Shown here: positions 23,078 through 31,699 of the stretch, in pieces
Position numbering within the stretch: position 1 is the stretch's first letter
Layout: every line of letters begins with the position of its first letter
Origin: Actinomycetales bacterium
Lineage (GTDB): Bacteria > Actinomycetota > Actinomycetes > Nanopelagicales > Nanopelagicaceae
Reading direction: 5' to 3'
NCBI GenBank assembly: GCA_018970885.1
Contig: JAGWVL010000008.1
Span: forward strand, 1-35,771
DNA: 35,771 nucleotides
Program-made: the position numbers and the translations under genes
The notes under the pieces: generated by a model
Database searches by the model: none
Told to the model about the DNA's origin: nothing
What the model saw: the letters and a program-made list of their open reading frames with translations, nothing else

Positions 23078-23349
23078 TGATCATTACTTTCTACGATCTG
23101 CTGAAGCTTTGCGATTGTTTCATCCTCTGTTGCACCTTCAACAGTTACAACTACTTCATCCCCACACTTGACTCCCAGCGTCATAACGCGAAGAACACTT
23201 GCGCCATCAACGGCAGGTGTTGCCTGTCCATCAACGATCTTTGCAAGGCGCACAACATCTCCCGATCCCTTGGCCGTTGAGGCGAAGAGTGCTGCTGGGC
23301 GAGCATGCAGACCTACAGCCGCTGCGACCACTGAGCGAAACTCCTTCAT
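23074..23349 (-). CDS. PTS phosphocarrier protein HPr
   Basis: VGLHARPAALFASTA (His15 motif), GASVLRVMTLGVKCGDEV. Start trimmed to ATG at 23349. Confidence 0.9.
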   Translation of the reverse strand: MKEFRSVVAAAVGLHARPAALFASTAKGSGDVVRLAKIVDGQATPAVDGASVLRVMTLGVKCGDEVVVTVEGATEDETIAKLQQIVESNDH

Positions 23350-23395
23350 ACCCCGTAGCGTAACCGCACTGAGAGTGGTGTTTAATATGAACATC

Positions 23396-23431
23396 TATTC
23401 AACCTGCTGCACAAATGTGAAAGTTGGAATA
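23396..23431. promoter_or_regulatory. Dyad-symmetric element upstream of E1alpha, centred on CACAAATGTG
   Basis: TATTCAAC...CACAAATGTG...GTTGGAATA; outer arms complementary with a 1-nt bulge; reaches the E1alpha start codon. Confidence 0.5.
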
Positions 23432-24432
23432 TGAGCGCGAACCCTCTTTTGATGGGACATCCACTGTCTTCACCGGAGCATGCCCGGCACGCCCTTTTGT
23501 ATATGTGGCGAATTCGTAAGTTTGAAGAGGCGGTTGAAGATCTATTTGGCCGCGGAATGATGCATGGAACGATGCACCTTTCTATTGGTCAAGAGGCAGC
23601 ACCAACTGGAATGTGTATGGCACTGACCCTGCAGGATCAAATTACCTCAACCCACCGTGGACATGGACATTGCATTGCAAAGGGTGCTGATTTAACCCGC
23701 ATGATCGCCGAGTTACTTGGTAAAAAGATCGGTTACTGCGGTGGTCGCGGTGGTTCGATGCATATTGCAGATGTTGAAACCGGAAACCTTGGTGCAAATG
23801 GAGTTGTTGGTGGCGGTATACCCATTGCCGCAGGTGCAGCTCTTGCATCAAAGATGATGAAGCGCGGAACCGTTGCTGTCTCCTTCTTTGGCGATGGAGC
23901 GATGAATGAAGGTGCTTTCCATGAAGCTGCAAATTTGGCTGCCATCTGGAAATTGCCGATGATTTTGTTCTGCGAAAACAATGGTTATGGCATGTCATCA
24001 TCTACCGCAAAGGCTTTTGCAATTGATGACTTGGCAGATCGCGGTAAAGGTTATGGAATTCCAGGTGTCAATGTAGATGGCAATGATGTTGTTGCAGTGT
24101 ATGAAGTTGCACAAGCCGCTGTTGACCGCGCAAAAGCAGGTGAAGGTCCAACCTTGATCATCGCAGAAACCTATCGCTGGAAGGGACATTCTCGTTCAGA
24201 TAAGAATTTGTACCGTACTAAAGAAGAGATCGAAGAGTGGCGCACCAAAGATCCAATTCCAAAGTTCATTGCTCGTGCAATTGAGGCAAAGTTGTTAACG
24301 CAGGAACAATGCGATGCGATTCAAAATGATGCCATCGAAGCGATTAAAGCTGCGGTTAATGAGTCGGTCAAGGCTGAAGCTGCAGAGCCATCAGGGCTAT
24401 TAGACGCTGTTTTTAAGGCGGTGACAGCATGA
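23431..24432 (+). CDS. TPP-dependent dehydrogenase E1 alpha subunit (acetoin/pyruvate dehydrogenase-like)
   Basis: [46 protein letters not shown] (TPP motif). Confidence 0.92.
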   Translation: MSANPLLMGHPLSSPEHARHALLYMWRIRKFEEAVEDLFGRGMMHGTMHLSIGQEAAPTGMCMALTLQDQITSTHRGHGHCIAKGADLTRMIAELLGKKIGYCGGRGGSMHIADVETGNLGANGVVGGGIPIAAGAALASKMMKRGTVAVSFFGDGAMNEGAFHEAANLAAIWKLPMILFCENNGYGMSSSTAKAFAIDDLADRGKGYGIPGVNVDGNDVVAVYEVAQAAVDRAKAGEGPTLIIAETYRWKGHSRSDKNLYRTKEEIEEWRTKDPIPKFIARAIEAKLLTQEQCDAIQNDAIEAIKAAVNESVKAEAAEPSGLLDAVFKAVTA

Positions 24433-25427
24433 GCGATCGCATGTTAACGATGGCTGAAGCTGTGCGCGAAGCCATGTCTATCGCCTTTGATGAACGTCCA
24501 GAGGTTTTCTTACTGGGTGAGGATGTTGGAATTTATGGTGGTGCCTTTGGTGTATCTGGCGATATGTACCACCGTTATGGAGCAGAGCGGGTTTTAGATA
24601 CTCCCATTGCAGAACTTGGAATTGTTGGTGCAGCCGTTGGTGCAGCGTTATCAGGTATGCGTCCAATAGTTGAAATTCAATTTTCAGATTTCACTGCGCA
24701 AGCAATGGATCAAATTGCAAACCAAGCGGCAAAGATTCACTTCATGTTAGGTGGTGCTTTGCATGTACCTATGGTTTTACGGACACCACAAGGTTCAGGT
24801 ACCGGAGCTGCAGCGCAGCATTCGCAAAACCTAGAACCATGGTTTGCATCGGTTCCAGGTTTAAAGGTGGTTGTTCCATCAAACCCTGCCGATGCCAAGG
24901 GTTTGTTGCTAGCAGCAATCGATGATCCAAACCCAGTTATTTTCTTGGAGCACAAACTGCTGTACAAGATTCCTGGTCGCGATCCAGTTCCGGAAGGTGC
25001 AACCCGAATTCCGCTTGGAGTTTCCAAGGTTGTCCGCGAAGGTAAGGATTTAACAATCGTTGCAACCGGCATTATGGTCAACAAGTCATACGAAGTTGCA
25101 GAGAAGTTAGCAGCTGAAGGTATTTCTATTACCTTGATCGATCCGCGCACAATTTCGCCGCTCGATATGCAACCTGTATTTGAATCAGTTGAAAAAACCG
25201 GTCGTTTGTTGGTTGTGCAAGAAGGTCCAGCACAGGCAGGCTTTATTAATGAGGTCATTGCACAAATGGCTGGATCTTCCTCATTTGGCTCATTGATTGC
25301 ACCTATTAAGCGGCTAGCGGGCATGAATATTCCGATTCCATATGCACCTCAGCTGGAAAAGGCCGCCGTTCCACAAATCGAGGATATTGAATCTGCAGCT
25401 CGCGAGATTGTTAAGAACTGGCGATGA
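24429..25427 (+). CDS. TPP-dependent dehydrogenase E1 beta subunit (acetoin/pyruvate dehydrogenase-like)
   Basis: [48 protein letters not shown]; 4-bp overlap with E1alpha. Confidence 0.92.
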   Translation: MSDRMLTMAEAVREAMSIAFDERPEVFLLGEDVGIYGGAFGVSGDMYHRYGAERVLDTPIAELGIVGAAVGAALSGMRPIVEIQFSDFTAQAMDQIANQAAKIHFMLGGALHVPMVLRTPQGSGTGAAAQHSQNLEPWFASVPGLKVVVPSNPADAKGLLLAAIDDPNPVIFLEHKLLYKIPGRDPVPEGATRIPLGVSKVVREGKDLTIVATGIMVNKSYEVAEKLAAEGISITLIDPRTISPLDMQPVFESVEKTGRLLVVQEGPAQAGFINEVIAQMAGSSSFGSLIAPIKRLAGMNIPIPYAPQLEKAAVPQIEDIESAAREIVKNWR

Positions 25428-26452
25428 GTTTCAAATATCCAGTTGTCATGCCGAAGATGAGTATGACCATGGAGACCGGGGAGTTGATTAACTTTCATGT
25501 CAAAGTGGGTGACCAGGTAAAAAGTGGTGATGTTTTATTTGAAGTAATGACAGACAAGATCGACATGGAGGTTGAGGCACCGGCAGATGGTGTTATCGAA
25601 TCCCTCGTAGTAGCCCCTGGCGCAGTTGTCGAGATCGGTAAACCGGTTTTAATCATGCTCACTGAAACCGAGGTGATGGCCTTTGATTTTGGAGATGATG
25701 ATCAACCCGTTGCGGGGGTTGAAGTTGCAACACCTGCACCCAGTGTTGAGGCAAATGTTGTTGCAGCAGCACCAATAATTGTTAATACCAATGTTAAAGC
25801 TGTTCCAAAAGCTCGCGTTGAAGCGGCTAACCGCGGGATTGATCTGCGCACCGTGAATCCAACCGGTCCTGATCGCACCATCACGATGCAGGATGTCAAC
25901 GGCGCACAATTAGATCCTGCAATTGTTAAGCGACAAGCGGCAAACAAAGCTCTGATCGCAAAGGGAATTGAAATGACCCGCGCAATTGCACAAGCTTCAT
26001 TTAATCGACAAGTCACCGCACACTTTGATCACGCTTCATTTATTGCAGCATGGGCCAAAGTTTTACGTGGGCGTCCAGATCTGGCAGCCCATGAACATAT
26101 CGGTGTTGCTTTGATTATTGAATCTAAGTACGGAAGTGCATTGCCGGTATTTAGAGATCCAGATCAGGCCAGCCTCGATGATTTAAGAGCACTCGTTGCA
26201 TCCACCACCGATGCGGCAAAGAACGGAAAGGTGCCTGTAGCAATGCTTTCAGGGGCAACCACAACTGTCTTTGATCTGACCACTTACTCCATGAGCTCTG
26301 CTACCCCGCTGTTATTTCCCAACCAAATCACTTCAGTAACTATTGGTTATGACAGCCAATCATCAAAGAATATTTCACTTACTATTGATCTGAACTTCTG
26401 TGACTTTTATGATGGTGCACTACTGCTCGATGCCCTCGTCGCTTCTTTGTAG
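25424..26452 (+). CDS. Dihydrolipoamide acyltransferase-like E2 (lipoyl + subunit-binding + divergent catalytic domain)
   Basis: Lipoyl motif [16 protein letters not shown]; subunit-binding [32 protein letters not shown]; divergent C-terminal catalytic domain. Confidence 0.85.
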   Translation: MSFKYPVVMPKMSMTMETGELINFHVKVGDQVKSGDVLFEVMTDKIDMEVEAPADGVIESLVVAPGAVVEIGKPVLIMLTETEVMAFDFGDDDQPVAGVEVATPAPSVEANVVAAAPIIVNTNVKAVPKARVEAANRGIDLRTVNPTGPDRTITMQDVNGAQLDPAIVKRQAANKALIAKGIEMTRAIAQASFNRQVTAHFDHASFIAAWAKVLRGRPDLAAHEHIGVALIIESKYGSALPVFRDPDQASLDDLRALVASTTDAAKNGKVPVAMLSGATTTVFDLTTYSMSSATPLLFPNQITSVTIGYDSQSSKNISLTIDLNFCDFYDGALLLDALVASL

Positions 26453-26476
26453 AAGCGCTCAACTAAAGGATTGATA

Positions 26477-28171
26477 GTGACAACACTCAGTGGCATACCT
26501 GCAAGTTCTGGTGCAGCTGTTGGTCCTTACTTTCTTTTAAATACAAACATTCCAGTTCCATCTGGTCAGCCATCACACCAAAGTTTTGAGGCAGAAGGTC
26601 ATGCCCTTAACTTGGCGATCAAAAATGTTGGATTAGATCTAGCTGCTCGTGCCGCCAGAACAACTGGTGAGCTCCAAGAAATTTTGTTGGCAACTGCCGA
26701 GATTGCTACTGATCCTGCGATCGCGGAAGAAGCAGCGGGTTTTATTGCAAGTGGTCACACAGCAAGTTATGCCATGGTGAAGGCAACTGAAGTTTTTCAG
26801 GAACTCCTTGCTGCATCAGGTGGTTACTTGGCAGAGCGTGTCAGTGATGTTGCAAATATTCGAGATCGAGTTTTATGCGAGCTCGCAGGAATTGCCTACC
26901 CAGAGATTCCACACTTTGATGTTCCAACTGTATTGATCGCACAAGACTTAAGCCCTGCAGATACCGCAGATCTTGAAACTGACAAGATCTTGGCGATTGT
27001 TACCGCAGGTGGTGGACCCACAAGTCACACCGCAATCATTGCCAGATCGAATGGAATCGCAGCGGTAGTTGCCTGCGCTGGAGTCGTAGCGGCTGCGCAA
27101 ACAAATGCAGGTTCAACCGTTGCAGTGGATGCAACAAATGGGCAAGTTACCTTTAACCCAGATCTTGCTTTAAAAGCCCAGATTGCAACAACTATCGAGA
27201 AGATTAAAGCCCGTAAATCAAGGGTTATAACCCGCTCTGCCGATGGTTATGTGACAACAGATGGAACAGCTATTCCCATCTATGCAAACATCGGTCGAAT
27301 AGAGGACACCGTTGCAGCAGTTGCTGCTGGTGCTGATGGTGTTGGTTTACTGCGCACCGAGCTTTTGTACCTCGATCGCAACGATGCACCAACGCTGCAG
27401 GAACAAACCGCGATCTACACACAACTGTTCCAACCCTTTGCTGGACAAAAGGTTGTGATTAGAACTTTAGATGCCGGTGCAGACAAACCAATGGCATTTA
27501 TTAACTTTGATCATGAACCAAATCCAGCACTTGGTGTGCGTGGTTACAGAACAATCTTTGGACATGAACATCTCTTGCGCACACAGTTGCAAGCGATCGC
27601 CAACGCTGCAAAGGTTACACAGGCTGAAGTCTGGGTAATGGCACCCATGATTACCCTGCCCGGTGAAGCTGCAGCATTTGTTTCGATGGCACGCGAATAT
27701 GGTTTAACCAAGGCTGGGGTAATGATTGAAGTACCGGCTGCGATTTTCCATGCTGATGAAATCACCAAGGTGTGTGACTTTGTTTCTATTGGTACAAATG
27801 ATTTAGGTCAGTACCTACATGCTGCAGATCGTGAATCGGCACCGCTTGCCGGATTTAATGATCCATGGCAGCCGGCGCTGTTGCGTGCCGTTCACCAAGT
27901 CGCACAAGCCGGAGTAAAAAACAACACCCCCGTCGGTGTCTGTGGTGAAGCTGCATCAGATGCGGCGTTGGCCTCGGTACTCATTGGTTTGGGAGTATCT
28001 TCACTTTCGTGCAGTGTCGCCACACTTACCGACGTTGCGCAAGCGATAACCGCACATTCTGTACAACAATTGATACTGGCTGGTAATGTCGCAATCGCCG
28101 CAAACACAGCGCAGGACGCTAAGAATTCAGCCCGACAGCACCTATCTGAACTGGTAAATCTCGGCCTTTAA
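26477..28171 (+). CDS. ptsI: PTS enzyme I (phosphoenolpyruvate-protein phosphotransferase)
   Basis: GGPTSHTAIIARSNGIAAVV (phospho-His), DGVGLLRTELLYL, VGVCGEAASD. GTG at 26477 is preceded by AAAGGA. Confidence 0.93.
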   Translation: MTTLSGIPASSGAAVGPYFLLNTNIPVPSGQPSHQSFEAEGHALNLAIKNVGLDLAARAARTTGELQEILLATAEIATDPAIAEEAAGFIASGHTASYAMVKATEVFQELLAASGGYLAERVSDVANIRDRVLCELAGIAYPEIPHFDVPTVLIAQDLSPADTADLETDKILAIVTAGGGPTSHTAIIARSNGIAAVVACAGVVAAAQTNAGSTVAVDATNGQVTFNPDLALKAQIATTIEKIKARKSRVITRSADGYVTTDGTAIPIYANIGRIEDTVAAVAAGADGVGLLRTELLYLDRNDAPTLQEQTAIYTQLFQPFAGQKVVIRTLDAGADKPMAFINFDHEPNPALGVRGYRTIFGHEHLLRTQLQAIANAAKVTQAEVWVMAPMITLPGEAAAFVSMAREYGLTKAGVMIEVPAAIFHADEITKVCDFVSIGTNDLGQYLHAADRESAPLAGFNDPWQPALLRAVHQVAQAGVKNNTPVGVCGEAASDAALASVLIGLGVSSLSCSVATLTDVAQAITAHSVQQLILAGNVAIAANTAQDAKNSARQHLSELVNLGL

Positions 28172-28187
28172 TTGTTATAAATAATTT

Positions 28188-28197
28188 CACAAATGTG
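28188..28197. promoter_or_regulatory. CACAAATGTG motif upstream of the SorC-family gene, identical to the one upstream of E1alpha
   Basis: Exact 10-bp match to 23410-23419. Confidence 0.4.
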
Positions 28198-28237
28198 CTT
28201 GATTTCATGGGGTAGGTCACAGCACACTAATCCAAAT

Positions 28238-28252
28238 GTTCAACAATTGAAC
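28238..28252. promoter_or_regulatory. Palindrome GTTCAA-CAA-TTGAAC just upstream of the SorC-family start codon
   Basis: Perfect 6-bp arms with 3-nt centre, ending 4 nt before the GTG at 28257. Confidence 0.45.
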
Positions 28253-28256
28253 GGAT

Positions 28257-29231
28257 GTGACGATAGTGAAACAGCGCGAGGCAGAGCTAATCCTTCGCGC
28301 AGCACGCCTGTATTACGAAGGCCACTACTCACAGGATCAAGTCGCTTCAAAGCTCAATACCTCACGTTCCAATGTTTCGCGAATGTTGTCAGATGCAAAG
28401 CGTTTAGGTTTTGTTGAAATCAAAATTGTTTCTCCAACACATAAGCATGAGGCGCTATCGGCACAGTTAGCAGAGCTTTTAAACATCAAAGATGTGCAGG
28501 TAATTACTAGCGAATCAAATGATTTAACCCTAAACACCGTAGGTCGTGCAGCTGCGAGCGCGCTGTTGAAGCACCTGCGCGATAACCAAACAATTGCAAT
28601 CTCGTGGGGTCGTGGATTAGAAGCAGCTGTTGTAAATACCCACAGCGAGACTTTGTCAGGACTCAAGGTCACCCAGTTGATGGGATCGCTCTCATCAGTC
28701 AATACCTCGGTGAGCGCTGAAGAGGTGGGCCGCAACTTGGCAAAGAACCTGAACGCACAATTTGTACCTTTCTTATCCCCGGTCATTGTCAGTAATGCAA
28801 AGACTCGTGACTCTTTGCTCGAAGAAGAGAGCATCGCTAAGACTTTGCGCCTGGCTCGCACAGCCCATGTGGCCCTGGTTGGAATTGGATCTGCAGGATC
28901 TTCATCAAGTGAAATGGTCTTTGAAGAGTTCAAGAACCCAAAGGCACAACGGGATGAATTGGTGAAGGAGTACGCCGGCGACATCGCCGCCCGTTTCTAC
29001 AAGAAGGACGGCACCCCGTTGTCGGCGGCGCTCGATGCCCGAGTCATCGGATTGACCCTGGATGAGATCAAAAATATCCCGCGTGTAATCGGGGTAGCCG
29101 CCGGTGCCGAGAAGGTTTTGGGCGTGGTTGGGGCTGCTCGAGCAGGGTTAATCGATACCCTAATAGTGGACTTAGCGTGTGCTAACTCTGTCATTAAGTC
29201 ACTTCAACCAACGGCGGTGAAGAGCGCGTGA
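28257..29231 (+). CDS. SorC/DeoR-type sugar-binding transcriptional regulator
   Basis: N-terminal HTH RLYYEGHYSQDQVASKLNTSRSNVSRMLSDAKRLGFVEIKI; C-terminal SorC effector domain (ISWGRGLEAAV, VALVGIGS). Confidence 0.92.
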   Translation: MTIVKQREAELILRAARLYYEGHYSQDQVASKLNTSRSNVSRMLSDAKRLGFVEIKIVSPTHKHEALSAQLAELLNIKDVQVITSESNDLTLNTVGRAAASALLKHLRDNQTIAISWGRGLEAAVVNTHSETLSGLKVTQLMGSLSSVNTSVSAEEVGRNLAKNLNAQFVPFLSPVIVSNAKTRDSLLEEESIAKTLRLARTAHVALVGIGSAGSSSSEMVFEEFKNPKAQRDELVKEYAGDIAARFYKKDGTPLSAALDARVIGLTLDEIKNIPRVIGVAAGAEKVLGVVGAARAGLIDTLIVDLACANSVIKSLQPTAVKSA

Positions 29232-29632
29232 GCAATCTAGGCAAGTTATTTATTCTCATCGGCATCATGTGGCTTTTCCAATTGTGGTTTGCATACAAGC
29301 AATCAAAGATTTTTCAAGATGATATCCGCGCCCTGCGCAAGCAAGGGGTTATGGCGGTAGGCATGGGTGGTCGCCGTTATCGAGGTGGTCGCGCATTTGT
29401 CGCATTAACAGCCGATGACAACGGCATCGTCAAAGATGGAATGGTCCTTCGGGGCTTTACCGTCTTTGCGCGCTCCAAACAGTTGAGCGCATACACAGGA
29501 TTCTCCATCAATGAGATCGCTTCGGGCGACCGAGTAGCTGAAGGTGAGAAGAAGAAGGTACAAGAGGCTGCCAAAAGTAGCGCTCAATACATTCTTGATC
29601 ACTTTGAGCGGGTCAAAGCTGGTGGAGAGTAA
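29228..29632 (+). CDS. gutM: GutM-like glucitol operon activator
   Basis: 134 aa, N-terminal TM, VMAVGMGGRRYRGGRAFVALTADDNGIVKDGMVLRG; next to glucitol-type PTS genes. Confidence 0.8.
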   Translation: MSNLGKLFILIGIMWLFQLWFAYKQSKIFQDDIRALRKQGVMAVGMGGRRYRGGRAFVALTADDNGIVKDGMVLRGFTVFARSKQLSAYTGFSINEIASGDRVAEGEKKKVQEAAKSSAQYILDHFERVKAGGE

Positions 29633-29677
29633 TGACCAAACAATCCGTACGGGTGGTCATTTAAAGGTTGTACAACC
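29631..29677. promoter_or_regulatory. Nested palindromes in the leader of the EIIC gene
   Basis: AATGACCA-N15-TGGTCATT enclosing CCGTACGG, followed by GGTTGTACAACC. Confidence 0.5.
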
Positions 29678-29704
29678 AGCCATAAAACACTTAGGAGGTG
29701 TGCA

Positions 29705-30298
29705 TTGAACCTACAATCTCTGATTCTTCTATCAGCAGATGTAACGGTTGAAAAGCAGGACGGCTTTCTCGGCGTCCTAGCTACAGCAGCTGAAGACTTC
29801 ATAAAAGTCTTCAATAAGGGTGGTGAAGTTCTTCTCTCACTAATGGGCGGAATTCTTCCAACTCTTATCGTTTTGCTTACTGCAGTAAACGCACTTGTTC
29901 GTTTGATCGGTGCGGAAAAGATCGAAGGCCTTGGAAGAGCAGCTGCACGTCCTGGTATCCAGTGGTATCCAGTTCGTTACATCGTTCTCCCATTTGTTGC
30001 AGTATTCATGCTTACAAACCCAATGGCATACACAATGGGACGCTTTTTACCAGAACGCTTCAAGCCAGCGTTCTATGACTCAGCGGTTTCATTTGTTCAC
30101 CCAATTTTGGGTATTTTCCCTCATGCAAACCCAGGCGAGCTTTTCGTCTATGTAGGTATCGCAACAGGTATTCAGCAACTCGGTTATGGTCTTGGTGACC
30201 TAGCTGTTCGTTACTTGCTAGTCGGTCTAGTTGTTATATTCATTCGCGGAATAGTTACTGAACTAATCACCGCCCGAATGATAAAGAAGGGTGCATAA
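29705..30298 (+). CDS. srlA: PTS glucitol/sorbitol-type EIIC (SrlA-like)
   Basis: ADVTVEKQDGFLGVLATAAEDFIKVFNKGGEVLLSLMGGILPTLIVLLTAVNALVRLIG; strong SD AGGAGG upstream of TTG start. Confidence 0.88.
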   Translation: MNLQSLILLSADVTVEKQDGFLGVLATAAEDFIKVFNKGGEVLLSLMGGILPTLIVLLTAVNALVRLIGAEKIEGLGRAAARPGIQWYPVRYIVLPFVAVFMLTNPMAYTMGRFLPERFKPAFYDSAVSFVHPILGIFPHANPGELFVYVGIATGIQQLGYGLGDLAVRYLLVGLVVIFIRGIVTELITARMIKKGA

Positions 30299-30299
30299 C

Positions 30300-30842
30300 A
30301 TGAGCGCAATCAATAATCTCATCGTTAAGATCGGTCGTTCTGTCGGTGGAGTAGTAGGAACTCTCTATCAGGCAGGTCGCGATGCGGTTGACACCACAAT
30401 TCGCAACGTCATCCCATTTATGGCGTTCATCTCATTCATCATCGGTTTGATTCTTACAACTGGTGTTGGTGACTGGATTGCTAAGGGACTTAAGGGATCT
30501 GCATCAACTCTTCCAGGGTTGCTACTTATCTCAGTTGTTTGTGCGATTCCAATTATCTCTCCATTGCTTGGACCAGGAGCGGTAATTGCACAAATCGTTG
30601 GAACACTTCTTGGTGTTGAGATTGGTAAGGGAACCATCCCTGCTCAATACTCACTTCCAGCGTTGTTTGCTATCAACCCACAGGTTGGTTGCGACTTTAT
30701 CCCTGTAGGTCTTGCTCTCGGTGAAGCAGAGCCTGAGACTGTAGAAGTTGGTGTTCCAGCGGTTCTCTTTAGCCGTTTGATCACTGGTCCTCTATCAGTT
30801 GTCATCGCTTACTTCGCAAGCTTCGGCCTCTACAGCAAGTAG
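30300..30842 (+). CDS. PTS glucitol/sorbitol-type EIIC2 (corresponds to the C-terminal domain of SrlE)
   Basis: GRDAVDTTIRNVIPFMAFISFIIGLILTTGVGDWIAKGL...LGPGAVIAQIVGTLLGVEIGKGTIP...QVGCDFIPVGLALGEAE. Confidence 0.88.
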   Translation: MSAINNLIVKIGRSVGGVVGTLYQAGRDAVDTTIRNVIPFMAFISFIIGLILTTGVGDWIAKGLKGSASTLPGLLLISVVCAIPIISPLLGPGAVIAQIVGTLLGVEIGKGTIPAQYSLPALFAINPQVGCDFIPVGLALGEAEPETVEVGVPAVLFSRLITGPLSVVIAYFASFGLYSK

Positions 30843-30850
30843 TAGTGACT

Positions 30851-30890
30851 TTAAACCCCAAGGTGTGGGCAACTACACCTTGGGGTTTAA
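30851..30890. terminator. Perfect 16-bp stem-loop between EIIC2 and EIIB genes (terminator or mRNA processing/stability element)
   Basis: TTAAACCCCAAGGTGT-GGGCAACT-ACACCTTGGGGTTTAA. Confidence 0.75.
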
Positions 30891-30938
30891 TACTCCAACA
30901 AGTAATATTCATGAAAAGAACAATCTAAGGAGAGAAAA

Positions 30939-31310
30939 ATGGGCGCTTACAAATCAGTAGTTGTATCTGCAGGTAAAGGTGGTTGGGGTGGACCTTTGAC
31001 AATTACTCCAACAGATGATCGTCCATACATTTATTCAGTTACTGGCGGTGGAATTCACCCAGTAGCAGCTCGCATTGCAGAGCTAACAGGCGGAACACCA
31101 TTTGATGGTTTCAAGAGCAGCGTTCCATTCGACAAGATCGCAGTTGCAGTTATCGACTGCGGTGGAACAGCCCGAGTTGGTGTGTACCCAATGAAGAAGG
31201 TATTAACAGTTGATATTCACGCAACCAGCCCAGCTGGCCCACTTGCAATGTTTATTACCCCAGAACTTTTTGTCTCAGGTGTAAAGCCAGACAACGTCGT
31301 AGAAAAGTAA
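30939..31310 (+). CDS. PTS glucitol/sorbitol-type EIIB as a stand-alone protein (corresponds to the N-terminal domain of SrlE)
   Basis: VVSAGKGGWGGPLTI; phospho-Cys motif VAVIDCGGTARVGVYP. Confidence 0.88.
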   Translation: MGAYKSVVVSAGKGGWGGPLTITPTDDRPYIYSVTGGGIHPVAARIAELTGGTPFDGFKSSVPFDKIAVAVIDCGGTARVGVYPMKKVLTVDIHATSPAGPLAMFITPELFVSGVKPDNVVEK

Positions 31311-31314
31311 ATCT

Positions 31315-31686
31315 TTGTCAGAAATTGTTTACTCAACAACAGTCACAGCTGTTGGAGAGTTAGTACCGGATTTTGCCGAACAAGGCGTCCTTGTCTTTTT
31401 TGGGCAAAACGCACCTGCTGAGTTACATGAGTTTTCAATAATTCATACTCCAGATGTGCAAATCCGAGCACCACAAGTTGGAGACAGAATCACTTTGGCG
31501 CAGAACACATACAACGTTCTAGCCGTTGGCTCTGTGGCTAGCGACAATCTTTTAAATCTTGGCCATTTAGATCTGAAGGCAAATGGGCTTACAGAGCCGG
31601 AAATGCCCGGAGATGTAAATGTTGAAGCAGTGTCGCTTCCAGTTGTAAAAATCGGAGATCGCTTAACTGTGATCTCACAACCTTAG
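31315..31686 (+). CDS. srlB: PTS glucitol/sorbitol-type EIIA (SrlB-like)
   Basis: FSIIHTPDVQI with candidate phospho-His; LAVGSVASDNLLNLGHLDLKANGL. Confidence 0.85.
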   Translation: MSEIVYSTTVTAVGELVPDFAEQGVLVFFGQNAPAELHEFSIIHTPDVQIRAPQVGDRITLAQNTYNVLAVGSVASDNLLNLGHLDLKANGLTEPEMPGDVNVEAVSLPVVKIGDRLTVISQP

Positions 31687-31699
31687 AAAAGAGTTCACG

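Noticed and set aside
24737-25324. 195-aa - strand ORF antisense to E1 beta
   Set aside because: Lies within a well-supported E1 beta gene; no recognisable domain.
28337-28984. 215-aa - strand ORF antisense to the SorC-family regulator
   Set aside because: Overlaps a convincing regulator with intact HTH; antisense frame is incidental.
29705-31686. Calling the PTS a sorbitol (glucitol) transporter outright
   Set aside because: Family membership is clear, but no sorbitol-6-phosphate dehydrogenase accompanies it and the neighbouring enzymes point to a different substrate; only family-level naming is justified.
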